Below the pieces are notes generated by a model. It did not search any database, was not told the DNA's origin, and saw only the letters and a program-made list of their open reading frames with translations. Below are positions 16,963 through 25,609 of a stretch of 64,000 bases of DNA, one piece after another. The stretch comes from CALJFL01 sp963669435 (GTDB lineage Bacteria > Pseudomonadota > Gammaproteobacteria > Pseudomonadales > Halieaceae). The stretch spans positions 3,596,001-3,660,000 of the forward strand of contig OY770025.1 of NCBI GenBank assembly GCA_963669435.1, read 5' to 3'. The position numbers and the translations under genes were made by a program. The stretch's first letter is position 1. Every line of letters begins with the position of its first letter.

Positions 16963-17763
16963 ATGAGTAGTTCCAGTGATCCCATTCTGATCGAAAAAGA
17001 CGGGAATATAAGGATAGTAACACTGAATCGCCCCGAGGCACTCAACGCAACGAACGGCGAGTTTCATTGCAGAATTTCCGAGATCTGGATGGAATTGGCC
17101 GCCGATGCTGACGCAGGTTGTGTGATTCTGACGGGCGCGGGCCGTGCTTTCTCAGCGGGTGGCGACTTCGGATTTATGCTGGAGTTGCAGCAGAATGCAA
17201 AGACTCGTGATCGGGTCACTCTCGAAATGCGCAGGTTGCTGTATGACATGATTCAATTTCCCTTGCCAATAATCGCTGCGGTCAATGGCCCCGCGATGGG
17301 GCTTGGATGCAGTCTCGCGTTAAGTACCGATATTGTACTGATGTCAGATCGTGCGAAGTTGGCTGATCCACATGTGAACGTCGGTCTCGTGGCTGGTGAT
17401 GGCGGCGCAGCGTTATGGCCTCTGTTTACGAGTATGCTAAAAGCGAAGGAGTATCTCCTTACCGGAGATGACATCTCGCCTGACACCGCCGTCCAATTAG
17501 GTCTGGCCAATCGCGTGGTACCGCATGATGAATTAATGAGCACTGCAAAGGAGTTGGCCCAGAAGCTATTGCGGCAACCCCAGCAAGCACTGCGTGCCAC
17601 CAAAAAGGCCCTGAATAATCATATTGAGAAAGCGGTTGCTGGTCCGCTGGAAATTGCGATACAGGCAGAGATTGCGACGATGACTTCTGAAGAACATATT
17701 GCATTTGTAGACAATATGATCAAGCAGTCCGAAGCGCGTAAAAAATCGAGAGCGAGTAGCTAG
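16963..17763 (+). CDS. enoyl-CoA hydratase/isomerase family protein
   Basis: Crotonase-family protein of 266 residues. Oxyanion-hole segments are GRAFSAGGDFGFM and VNGPAMGLGCSLALSTDIVLMSD. The usual second catalytic Glu region reads VNVGLVAGDGGAALWPL, with Asp in GDGG, a pattern found in several hydratase subgroups acting on unusual acyl chains. It lies three bases after the dehydrogenase pair B and three before the thiolase-like gene, so it should hydrate the enoyl-CoA made by pair B to the beta-hydroxyacyl-CoA consumed by the Ltp2-like aldolase. This order is the basis for the role; the substrate is not identified. Confidence 0.9.
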   Translation: MSSSSDPILIEKDGNIRIVTLNRPEALNATNGEFHCRISEIWMELAADADAGCVILTGAGRAFSAGGDFGFMLELQQNAKTRDRVTLEMRRLLYDMIQFPLPIIAAVNGPAMGLGCSLALSTDIVLMSDRAKLADPHVNVGLVAGDGGAALWPLFTSMLKAKEYLLTGDDISPDTAVQLGLANRVVPHDELMSTAKELAQKLLRQPQQALRATKKALNNHIEKAVAGPLEIAIQAEIATMTSEEHIAFVDNMIKQSEARKKSRASS

Positions 17764-17766
17764 ATT

Positions 17767-18942
17767 ATGAGCCTATCTGGAAGTTGTGTGATATCTGGTA
17801 TAGGGCAGACGCCTTTCACTCGTGGAACTGATAAGTCGACCGTCGGCCTGCATCTGGATGCAGCCTTGGAGGCGATAGCTGATGCCGGTCTTAAACCTTC
17901 GGACATAGATGGAGTAATGCCTAATGAACTGGCGGGCACTATTGCAGAAGACTTCATTATCAATCTCGGCCTAGAGAATGTCGCATTCGCGTCGACGTTA
18001 CGTCACGGCGGCGCTAGCTTGCTCAGCGCGGTGAAAAGCGCGTGCCTGGCTGTGCATGGCGGTGTGGCGAATCACGTGTTACTGGTTGCCGGTCGCCGAG
18101 GTTACTCCCAGGCCCGCCTTTCCAAGGCAAGTGAGGGGACGATACCTCCGCATCCACTCTTTCGTGAACTAAACGAATTTGAAAAACCCTTTGGCAATTC
18201 GGCACCGTTGCAGTGGTTTGCACCCGCAGCAATGCGCCATATGTATGAGTACGGAACTACCAGCAAACAGTTTGGTGAGATTGCTGTTATTTGTCGAGAG
18301 CATGCAAACCTTAATCCGCGAGCCCTGATGTACGAAAAAAAACTGACTATCGAGGATCATCAGGCATCGCCGATGATTGCTGATCCTTACAGACTATTCG
18401 ACTGCAGTCTGGAGACTGATGGCGCAACAGCATTTGTTATCAGCTCTGCCGAGCGAGGCCGCGACCTGAAAAAGGGCGGAATTCCTATACTGGGTGTGGG
18501 TGAGGGACATGGCTCTCCACCTAATACGATGACGCACAAGCGAGACATGGCCCGCGTAGAGGGTTTGGAGCAGGCTGGTAAGCTCGCCTTCGAGATGGCT
18601 GGTTTGCGACCCGCGGATATCGATAGCGTACAACTCTACGACGCATTTACTTGGGTAGTGCTCAGCACACTTGAGGACCTGGGTTTCTGCAATAAAGGTG
18701 AAGGAGGCTCATTTGCGGAATCGGGCATACTAAAACTCGGTGGAGGTTTGCCGTTAAATACATCAGGCGGGCTGCTCTCTGAGGGGCATTGTTCAGGGGC
18801 AAATCTTATCAGCGAGGCCGTGCGACAGCTTCGGGGAGAAGTAGAGCCAGAACGACAAATTGCCAACTGTAATCATATTTTGGTGAGTGGTGAGGGCCAT
18901 TTTCACGATGGATCGGTGGCGATACTGGGGAGCCCACAATGA
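17767..18942 (+). CDS. thiolase-fold protein, Ltp2-like (candidate retro-aldolase subunit)
   Basis: Thiolase-superfamily protein of 391 residues of the SCP-x/lipid-transfer-protein branch. It keeps the fold (AGLKPSDIDGVMPNE, FDCSLETDGATAFVIS, YDAFTW), but the Cys-His-Cys thiolase triad is not evident; the terminal active-site region reads GGLLSEGHCSGAN. In mycobacteria, Ltp2 with this kind of degenerate site pairs with a DUF35 protein and cleaves a beta-hydroxyacyl-CoA by retro-aldol reaction in the steroid side chain. Here the DUF35 gene follows with ATGA overlap (18939-18942), which strongly supports the same two-component aldolase. Preceding genes supply a desaturase and hydratase in the right order. 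Confidence 0.85.
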   Translation: MSLSGSCVISGIGQTPFTRGTDKSTVGLHLDAALEAIADAGLKPSDIDGVMPNELAGTIAEDFIINLGLENVAFASTLRHGGASLLSAVKSACLAVHGGVANHVLLVAGRRGYSQARLSKASEGTIPPHPLFRELNEFEKPFGNSAPLQWFAPAAMRHMYEYGTTSKQFGEIAVICREHANLNPRALMYEKKLTIEDHQASPMIADPYRLFDCSLETDGATAFVISSAERGRDLKKGGIPILGVGEGHGSPPNTMTHKRDMARVEGLEQAGKLAFEMAGLRPADIDSVQLYDAFTWVVLSTLEDLGFCNKGEGGSFAESGILKLGGGLPLNTSGGLLSEGHCSGANLISEAVRQLRGEVEPERQIANCNHILVSGEGHFHDGSVAILGSPQ

Positions 18943-19349
18943 GTGAGAACGTAAGACCGGCTATAGAGCCGACCGAAATCAGTCAGGGATACTGGGATGG
19001 TTGTCGCGAGGGCAGGTTGGTAGTTCAACGATGTACCGCCTGTGGCACACTTCGACATTACCCCCAACTGTTGTGTCCGTCATGTTATAGCGGGGCTGTG
19101 GAGTGGCATGAGATTAGACCAACCGGCACGATCTACTCCTACACAATAGCCCGAAGACCCTTTGACACGGGATGGAAGGATAGTGCCCCGTACGCATTGG
19201 TTATTGTGGAGATGGATGACGGGGTCAGGATGATGGGGGATATTCTCAATGTAGATCCCGATGCGGTTCAGATTGGCGGCCGCGTTATGGTTGAGTTTGA
19301 GGAAATGCCGGGCCAAGGTGTCGTTCCGCGGTTTCGTCTTGCCAACTGA
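18939..19349 (+). CDS. DUF35 / OB-fold zinc-ribbon protein, partner of the Ltp2-like protein
   Basis: Protein of 136 residues with an N-terminal rubredoxin-like zinc ribbon (CTACGTLRHYPQLLCPSC, four cysteines as CxxC and CxxC) and a C-terminal OB-fold (GTIYSYTIARRPF, PYALVIVEMDDG). DUF35 proteins bind acyl-CoA and form complexes with thiolase-fold enzymes; ChsH2 of mycobacterial cholesterol degradation is the relevant precedent. The gene starts within the stop codon region of the upstream thiolase-like gene (ATGA overlap), so the two are likely made in equal amounts and assemble. The role as aldolase accessory subunit is inferred from this pairing. Confidence 0.88.
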   Translation: MSENVRPAIEPTEISQGYWDGCREGRLVVQRCTACGTLRHYPQLLCPSCYSGAVEWHEIRPTGTIYSYTIARRPFDTGWKDSAPYALVIVEMDDGVRMMGDILNVDPDAVQIGGRVMVEFEEMPGQGVVPRFRLAN

Positions 19350-19362
19350 GGTTAGATAACAA

Positions 19363-20166
19363 ATGTCCTGCCTACTTTTTGAACAAGCGGATCACGTCGC
19401 AATCGTAAGACTTAACAGGTCCGAGAAGAGAAATAGCCTGAATCCGGAAATGGTAGTACGGATGGCTAGTGTATGGGAACAGGTCCAGTCTGATGAGAGT
19501 ATACGTGTTGTAGTCATTACCGGTGAAGGTGAGGCTTTTTGTGCAGGTGGTGACCTTGGAAAGTTAATTCCTATCATAAATGGAGCTAAGCAACCCGAGG
19601 ATGAGTGGGAAACCACACTGGCCAGTAATCGTAAACTTCTTACCCGCGCACTGCTGCGTGATATTGACGTGGTCAAGCCGGTCATAGCAGCGATTAATGG
19701 CGATGCAGTTGCCGGAGGTATGGAACTGGTTCTGGGTACTGACATCCGGATTGCGGCACGTGGTGCGCGTCTCGGGCTTCAGGAGGTTAAGTTTGGTGTA
19801 TTTCCAGGTGGAGGCGGGAGCGTGCGGCTTCCGGCCCAATTGCCTCACGCCATAGCACTCGAGATGCTAGTCTCAGGGGAGTTGCGCCTGGCGGAAGACC
19901 TGGAGAGTTATGGTTTGATCAATCATGTCGTTGACAGGGAAGATGTTTTTCAGACCGCGATGGATATCGCCCAGAAAGTTGCAGCAAACGCGCCGCTCTC
20001 AGTTCAGGCAGTACGGAAATCTGCGCGGGATTCGGTGGGGCTTGAGACCGCTGACGCCCTTCGTCGAGAAAATGAAATCTCAAGACCTATCTGGAAATCG
20101 AAAGACGCCAGGGAAGGGCCTCGCGCGTTCGTGGAAAAACGACCCCCAAGATTTATTGGCCGTTAA
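19363..20166 (+). CDS. enoyl-CoA hydratase/isomerase family protein
   Basis: Crotonase-family protein of 267 residues with GEAFCAGGDLGKL, INGDAVAGGMELVLGTDIRIAA and LQEVKFGVFPGGGGSVRLP. The region where a catalytic Glu is often found carries FPGGGGS. It ends the 14.8-20.2 kb operon, 13 bases after the DUF35 gene, and converges on an acyl-CoA ligase gene. A second crotonase in the same operon suggests either a further beta-oxidation turn or a hydrolase/isomerase step on a different intermediate. No more precise function can be read from the sequence. Confidence 0.88.
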   Translation: MSCLLFEQADHVAIVRLNRSEKRNSLNPEMVVRMASVWEQVQSDESIRVVVITGEGEAFCAGGDLGKLIPIINGAKQPEDEWETTLASNRKLLTRALLRDIDVVKPVIAAINGDAVAGGMELVLGTDIRIAARGARLGLQEVKFGVFPGGGGSVRLPAQLPHAIALEMLVSGELRLAEDLESYGLINHVVDREDVFQTAMDIAQKVAANAPLSVQAVRKSARDSVGLETADALRRENEISRPIWKSKDAREGPRAFVEKRPPRFIGR

Positions 20167-20213
20167 CGGGCTGATCTCATCGACCAGCATCTACCGTCCA
20201 TCTGCCCTGGAAT

Positions 20214-21866
20214 TCATTTAGCAGTGGCTTTGGCAAGATTTTTCGCCCACTTGATATCCGCTTTTCCGTTGTCGCCACGCTTTACTTGATCGACGTAAAC
20301 TATAGCTTTGGGCAGCTTGAAGCGGGCGAGGTGCTTTGCGCATTCGTTGAGAACATCTTCGTCGGTAACTGTCCGACCGGCACGAGTTTGCACAATTGCC
20401 ACTACCTCGTTACCCCATCGGTCACTCGGTCTGGAACTTACGATCACATCTTCGACCGCAGGTGTCATCCGGATGGCCGCTTCTACTTCCTCAGCAAAGA
20501 TCTTTTCACCTCCAGAATTGATTGTCGTTGCTTCTCGCCCGCAGAACTCGATAGCGCCGTCACCTAGCAGCCGTACCCTGTCCCCGGGAACACTGTATCT
20601 AACGCCATCTATTTTTATGAATGTGGCCCTGGTTTTTTCCCTATCATCAAGATAGCCGAAGGGTATTGTTGTGCGCTTGGCTAACCAACCTTCGCCATCA
20701 TGACCAGGTGCAAGCAATTTGGAGCGAGATTCGTCCACGACGACGGTGGTCGGGCCGGCTCTGAACTTGGTCTCGTGGGAGGACGATTTCAGACAAGCTA
20801 GTTCGTCTTTGGCTGTAATTTTTTTTGCTTGGGGCCCACTCTCTGAGGCACCTATCGTATCTACTATCGATGCGAGCGGGGCTGCATCGAGTAGTTCTGC
20901 CTTGACTTCAGGCGACAGGATTGCACCGCTGTTGAGAACATGCTTCAACGATGAAATGTCGTAGCTTCCTGCGCGCAGTGCTTCACAAATCGGGCGCCCA
21001 AAGGCGTCTCCGACCATGGAGATAACATTGATACTCTCTCGTTCAATCTGGCTCAGAATTTCCTCCGGTTGTAGAGAGTCCGTGTTGTGCTGGATGTGGA
21101 TTTCGTTACCACCAAAAAGCGCACTCATTGCATTCCATTGTGCAGTCCCGTGCATGAACGGTGGTAGCAAAAGGAAACGTTGGACGGGGCGCTCCACGGC
21201 GCGGTGCGTCAATGCGTCAATAGAATCTAATTTGGTACCAATTAGAGTGGTGATTACATCGGCCTGACGCCATAGAACGCCTTTTGGCATACCCGTTGTT
21301 CCTCCGGTGAAAAGGAGAAAAATATCGTCCGGGCTGGGGGATGTGTCAGGAAGTGTTGCAGCCGATGTGATGATCTCCGTTTCATAGTGTTTCGCCTTAC
21401 CCGAAACGCCAAGGTCAGACTGATCTCCTATTTGCAGCAGTAATTTGTAGGAATCATCGTCGTTGCGTGCTTGTACCAGTGCATCTATCTGCTCGGCAAA
21501 AATCGACTCAAATACAATCGTGGAAGCCCTTGCGTTGTTCAATAAGTAGGCAAGTTCGCTATGCGTGAAGCGAAAGTTTACATTGAATCCCGTGGCCCTG
21601 GCCTTCATGGCGCCCAGCAGCACCTCGAGGTACTCAGGTCGGTTACGCATGTATATTGCGATGTGGTCCTGCCCCGATTGCCAGTCCTCCAGTTCTTTGC
21701 GCTCTGAGCGCAGGCCGATACCTTTCGATAGAAATAGATTAGCCAGGCGATCAGTTCTCTCGTCAAGTTCAGCGTAACTTATACGTTTGTCGCGGTGAAC
21801 TATAGCTGTTCGCTCTGGAACTGCAGCCGCAATCGCACGAAAAATATCAGAAACACATAATTCCAT
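20214..21866 (-). CDS. acyl-CoA synthetase, steroid-type FadD (FadD19/FadD17-like)
   Basis: AMP-forming ligase of 550 residues. The adenylation motif is LLFTGGTTGMPKGVLWRQAD, a variant (TGGTTG with KGVLWRQ) characteristic of actinobacterial FadD3/FadD17/FadD19-type ligases for steroid side-chain or ring carboxylates. Further motifs are LPPFMHGTAQWNA, GREATTINSGGEKIFAEEVE and DNGKADIKWAK with the C-terminal Lys. The start ATG 21866 follows AAGGAG at good spacing; an ATG six bases earlier is too close. It is divergent from the HAPMO-like BVMO gene with LysR-type block B between. It probably activates a carboxylic acid intermediate (inference). Confidence 0.92.
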   Translation of the reverse strand: MELCVSDIFRAIAAAVPERTAIVHRDKRISYAELDERTDRLANLFLSKGIGLRSERKELEDWQSGQDHIAIYMRNRPEYLEVLLGAMKARATGFNVNFRFTHSELAYLLNNARASTIVFESIFAEQIDALVQARNDDDSYKLLLQIGDQSDLGVSGKAKHYETEIITSAATLPDTSPSPDDIFLLFTGGTTGMPKGVLWRQADVITTLIGTKLDSIDALTHRAVERPVQRFLLLPPFMHGTAQWNAMSALFGGNEIHIQHNTDSLQPEEILSQIERESINVISMVGDAFGRPICEALRAGSYDISSLKHVLNSGAILSPEVKAELLDAAPLASIVDTIGASESGPQAKKITAKDELACLKSSSHETKFRAGPTTVVVDESRSKLLAPGHDGEGWLAKRTTIPFGYLDDREKTRATFIKIDGVRYSVPGDRVRLLGDGAIEFCGREATTINSGGEKIFAEEVEAAIRMTPAVEDVIVSSRPSDRWGNEVVAIVQTRAGRTVTDEDVLNECAKHLARFKLPKAIVYVDQVKRGDNGKADIKWAKNLAKATAK

Positions 21867-21938
21867 CACCATCTCCTTACTGGCTGACAGTGTTGCATAG
21901 GCATGCAACCTCTTACCACGTCATTGCGCGGCGGCATC

Positions 21939-21986
21939 CATTCTGTAATCGAATGTGGGGGTCTTAATTACGAATTAGACAGAATG
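21939..21986 (+). promoter_or_regulatory. 48-bp LysR-type binding block B and overlapping promoter of the 22-34 kb operon
   Basis: Perfect palindrome CATTC-N7-GAATG (21939-21955), sixteen bases, then GAATTAGACAGAATG (21972-21986), identical in this second part to block A. TAGACA (21976-21981) as -35 and AATACT (21999-22004) as -10 are spaced by 17 bases, placing the palindrome centre near -64. It lies between the divergent ligase gene (21866) and the BVMO gene (22038). Confidence 0.65.
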
Positions 21987-22037
21987 CCCCGCCGGGAGAA
22001 TACTTTGCGGAACTATGCTGATGAGTGAGAACCAACG

Positions 22038-24044
22038 ATGTGGTCTCAACCAAGATACTCCACGAAGGATGGGTCGGTGTCCAAAGGGCTCGCAAGCCTT
22101 GCGGGAGTCGGAGATGCTGAGCTGAAAGATGCGCTTGAGGAGGCAAATCTACCGGTATTGCTGGCAATAATTGAACAGTTTCAGGGAAATGCCAGCTCCC
22201 TTGTAGAGGGGCAGCTTCCTTCTATGGCAAGTATTGCCGGCGATGAAAAGATGTCGGAAGAGGTTTGCTCCGCGGTCCGTTCCACGGCATTCGAACTGCT
22301 AAAGAGCGTTCGTGATGGCGGAGTAGGCCTGGCAGAAAAGCTTACTACTTCCGACATGGCTCGCGCGGCTTCCTTTTGTATCGGCGGAAAACTGGAAGAC
22401 GAATTTGTGCCCATGATGCTTGAGGACATGGGCTTTACTGATTCTGCACTCGACCGGATTGGCTGGAGTTCAACGGATAGGCCGACCTCGGCTGATAATT
22501 TCAAAGTGATTATTATCGGTAGCGGGCTCTCCGGCATTGCGGCCGCTATTCATCTGGAGCGCCTCGGCATACCCTATACACTCTTCGAAAAGAACCCTGC
22601 CGTGGGAGGCACCTGGTACGAGAACAACTATCCCGATTGTGGAGTGGATACCCCGAATCATTTCTACAGCTATTCATTTGCGCCAAACGATGACTGGGCC
22701 GCGTATTACTCAAAGCGCGATGAGCTTTTTAAATACATCACTAATGTGGCTGAAAAGTTCGAAGTAACGCCCAACATTCAGTTTAGTAGTGAAGTAGTTT
22801 CGGCGAGCTACAACGAAAGTACCCATCAGTGGGAAGTAGAGGTGAAAACGGCGGATGGCCAGTTGGAACTACATAAATCCAATGTTGTGATTGGTGCTGT
22901 GGGCCAGGTAAACCGACCGGCAATCCCAGAATTTCCCGGCGCAGATACATTCTCGGGTGAACAATTTCATTCGACATATTGGCCGAGCGATTTTGACCCG
23001 GCGGGAAAGAGAATCGGAATTATTGGCACAGGTGCTTCAGCCATGCAGTTTGCGCCAGCTATCGCATCTGAAGCTGGTGAGATTTCTATATTCCAGCGTA
23101 CGCCACACTGGATTCGGATGTTACCCGACTACCATTATGAGGTAAGTGACGGTAAGAAGTGGTTGTTGCGACATGTTCCATTCTATCGAAATTGGTATCG
23201 CATGCGCCTTTACTGGAGCTATGGAGATACCCTCCTTGAGACGCTAAAAGTTGACTCTGAGTGGCCGCATCAGGATCGGTCGATCAATGCGCTCAATGAT
23301 CGATTCAGGCAGACCTATGTGAACAATATTGAAACAGCGCTGCAAGGTCGCAAAGACCTGATTGAGAAAGTAGTGCCGCAGTATCCGCTGTTTGCCAAGC
23401 GTATGTTAATCGACAACCACTGGTGCGATATGTTGCTGCGTGACAATGTTGAGCTGCTTACCACAGGTGTTGAGTCAGTAGATGAAAATGGCATTGTTGG
23501 TGCCGACGGCTCTTATACGGAAGTAGACACGATAATCTATGCCACCGGTTTCAACGCTCTGAAATTTCTCTGGCCCATTTCAATAGTGGGTCGGGACAAT
23601 CGTTCGCTAAGCGACGAGTGGGGCGATGATGCAAGAGCCTATTTGGGGATGACGGCGCCAATGTTCCCCAACTTTTTTGTAATGTATGGGCCAAACACAA
23701 ACCTCGCTCATGGAGGAAGTATTTTCTTCCATGCTGAATGCCAGGCACGTTACATCACCCAGTGCGTTGTAAAGATGATTGAGACGGGCAGCTCGGAAAT
23801 GGAAACTCGATCAGAGTCTTTTGAGTCATACACGAATGCTGTTGACCAAGAGCACGCTAAGTTGATCTGGAATAATACTGCTGTCGGTGAGTGGTTCAAG
23901 AATAGTGCCGGTCGTGTAGTGGGGGTCACACCCTGGCGGCTTGTTGACTACTGGCACATGACACATGAGCCGAACTGGTCGGACTACGTTTGGAATACAC
24001 CCATGGGTCACGAATCCGACAAGACTCAATTTGGGGCCGGATAG
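22038..24044 (+). CDS. Baeyer-Villiger monooxygenase with N-terminal extension (HAPMO-like)
   Basis: Class B flavin monooxygenase of 668 residues. Residues 1 to about 150 form an extra helical domain of the kind seen in 4-hydroxyacetophenone monooxygenase-like enzymes. The catalytic part has the FAD motif GSGLSG at 161-166, the fingerprint FSGEQFHSTYWP at 305-316 and the NADPH motif GIIGTGASA at about 327-335. It should oxygenate a ketone to an ester. First gene of a ten-gene rightward operon, followed after one base by a thiolase-like gene, and controlled by LysR-type block B. It differs clearly from the shorter BVMOs at 4.6 and 47.1 kb, so the three are not recent duplicates. Confidence 0.94.
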   Translation: MWSQPRYSTKDGSVSKGLASLAGVGDAELKDALEEANLPVLLAIIEQFQGNASSLVEGQLPSMASIAGDEKMSEEVCSAVRSTAFELLKSVRDGGVGLAEKLTTSDMARAASFCIGGKLEDEFVPMMLEDMGFTDSALDRIGWSSTDRPTSADNFKVIIIGSGLSGIAAAIHLERLGIPYTLFEKNPAVGGTWYENNYPDCGVDTPNHFYSYSFAPNDDWAAYYSKRDELFKYITNVAEKFEVTPNIQFSSEVVSASYNESTHQWEVEVKTADGQLELHKSNVVIGAVGQVNRPAIPEFPGADTFSGEQFHSTYWPSDFDPAGKRIGIIGTGASAMQFAPAIASEAGEISIFQRTPHWIRMLPDYHYEVSDGKKWLLRHVPFYRNWYRMRLYWSYGDTLLETLKVDSEWPHQDRSINALNDRFRQTYVNNIETALQGRKDLIEKVVPQYPLFAKRMLIDNHWCDMLLRDNVELLTTGVESVDENGIVGADGSYTEVDTIIYATGFNALKFLWPISIVGRDNRSLSDEWGDDARAYLGMTAPMFPNFFVMYGPNTNLAHGGSIFFHAECQARYITQCVVKMIETGSSEMETRSESFESYTNAVDQEHAKLIWNNTAVGEWFKNSAGRVVGVTPWRLVDYWHMTHEPNWSDYVWNTPMGHESDKTQFGAG

Positions 24045-24045
24045 A

Positions 24046-25572
24046 ATGGCGCTCGACAAAAATACACCTGTCCTGGTGGGTTTTGGGCAGGTTACTTTAC
24101 GTGCGGGCGAGTCCGGGGTGGATGTATCACCGGCCCAAGTTATGGCCCAGGCATCTCGAGCGGCCCTTGCAGACACTGAAGTTTTAGTTCCCGGACTTGC
24201 ATCGTCGGTCGATCAACTAGTGGTCGTCGATACAATGCGCAGATCTATGGATAATCTGCCCGCTTCGCTGGCCGCAGAGCTCGGGCTGTTTCATGCAAGG
24301 CAGCGTCTCGCTCCGGTCAGCGGGCATGTGCCCCAGATCGTCATTGATCGAATCTGTGACGAAATCTGCAGAGGCGAATCTAATTTAGCGCTGATCGCGG
24401 GTGGCGAAGCATTACGCAGCGCACGCGCGAGGATCAAGCGCGGCGAGAAGCCATACTGGAACGGTGAGGGCGGCGAGCCGGAACTGATGTTTGATCGAAA
24501 TCCGTTCGCCACCGACCATGAAAGGGAGCATGCCATCTGGCTGGCGAAGGATGTCTATCCGCTGTTTGAGACTGGTTTGCGAGCTTTTTACGGTCGTTCA
24601 GTAAAACAACACGCGCAAAGATTGGGAGAATTGTGGGCAGGTATGTCCAAGGTTGCCGTGGACAACGAACATGCCTGGTTCCGAGAAGAAAAGCTGCCTG
24701 CAGACATTCTTTCGGTCGAACATGGCAATCGCATGATCAGCTACCCGTATACGAAAGTGATGAATGCCATGAACCAGGTAGATCAGGGTGCAGCGGTACT
24801 GATTATGTCACTTTCGGAAGCGGAGAGCAGGGGTATCGATCCAGCGCGATGGATATTTTTGCACAGTGCAGCCGAGGCAGTTGAACGCGGTTTTGTTTCA
24901 GAGCGGGTTAACTACAACAGTTCGCCGGCCATCGCTGCAATTGGAAAGCAGGCTCTTGAAAAGGCTGGTTGTGCCATTGAGGATATCGACTATCTGGATC
25001 TGTACTCTTGCTTCCCTTGTGCTGTGGAGCTCGGTCGCGATGCTCTTGGTATTAGTGAGTACGATCCCCGTCCGCTAACCGTAACCGGAGGACTTTCGTT
25101 CGCGGGGGGGCCTGGCGGCAGTTATGTGCTCACTGCGCTTACCGCAATGGCGAAAAAATTGAGAGCGAATGCCGGGGCTCGGGGCCTGATAACGGCCAAT
25201 GGCGGGTTGTTGGCGGAGCATGCGGTCGGCATCTACTCGTCGGCCCCTCCCGTTAAGCAGCCCGACTACGATCAGGCCACACTCTGCGCCTGTCAGGTGA
25301 AGATTGACAGTTTGTCTGCTCCGAGATTGGAGAAAGAACCTAATGGCCGTGGCGTTGTAGAGGCCTACACGGTAGTTCACGGAAGAGATGGGCGAGCGGA
25401 GCGGGGCATTGTTATAGGGCGACTGGAAGAGGGCGATAACGCCAGATTTATTGCCAATACGATCGCCGACCAGGCGCTATTTCATGAAATGGAGGAGACA
25501 GAGTTTGTCGGTCGCAGAGGGAGCGTATCGAGTCACGAGGGGATAAACATTTTTGAACCATTTCATTCGTGA
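24046..25572 (+). CDS. thiolase-like protein type 1 with additional C-terminal domain (acetyl-CoA acetyltransferase annotated family)
   Basis: Thiolase-superfamily protein of 508 residues. The N-terminal part (PVLVGFGQVT, ALADTEVL) and the central SCFPCAVELGRDALGI and TGGLSFAGGPGGSYVLTAL blocks are typical of type-1 thiolase-like proteins. Residues about 415-508 match the additional C-terminal domain of this group (VVEAYTVVHGRDG to FVGRRGSVSS). Related proteins lack a complete thiolase triad, and no thiolytic function is established. The start ATG 24046 lies one base after the BVMO stop; a longer frame from 23965 overlaps that gene and is rejected. In this operon it could bind or cleave the CoA ester arising downstream of the BVMO (inference). 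Confidence 0.85.
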   Translation: MALDKNTPVLVGFGQVTLRAGESGVDVSPAQVMAQASRAALADTEVLVPGLASSVDQLVVVDTMRRSMDNLPASLAAELGLFHARQRLAPVSGHVPQIVIDRICDEICRGESNLALIAGGEALRSARARIKRGEKPYWNGEGGEPELMFDRNPFATDHEREHAIWLAKDVYPLFETGLRAFYGRSVKQHAQRLGELWAGMSKVAVDNEHAWFREEKLPADILSVEHGNRMISYPYTKVMNAMNQVDQGAAVLIMSLSEAESRGIDPARWIFLHSAAEAVERGFVSERVNYNSSPAIAAIGKQALEKAGCAIEDIDYLDLYSCFPCAVELGRDALGISEYDPRPLTVTGGLSFAGGPGGSYVLTALTAMAKKLRANAGARGLITANGGLLAEHAVGIYSSAPPVKQPDYDQATLCACQVKIDSLSAPRLEKEPNGRGVVEAYTVVHGRDGRAERGIVIGRLEEGDNARFIANTIADQALFHEMEETEFVGRRGSVSSHEGINIFEPFHS

Positions 25573-25609
25573 CGGATCGCTGTAGTTTGTATGTATCAGG
25601 AGTAAGGTA

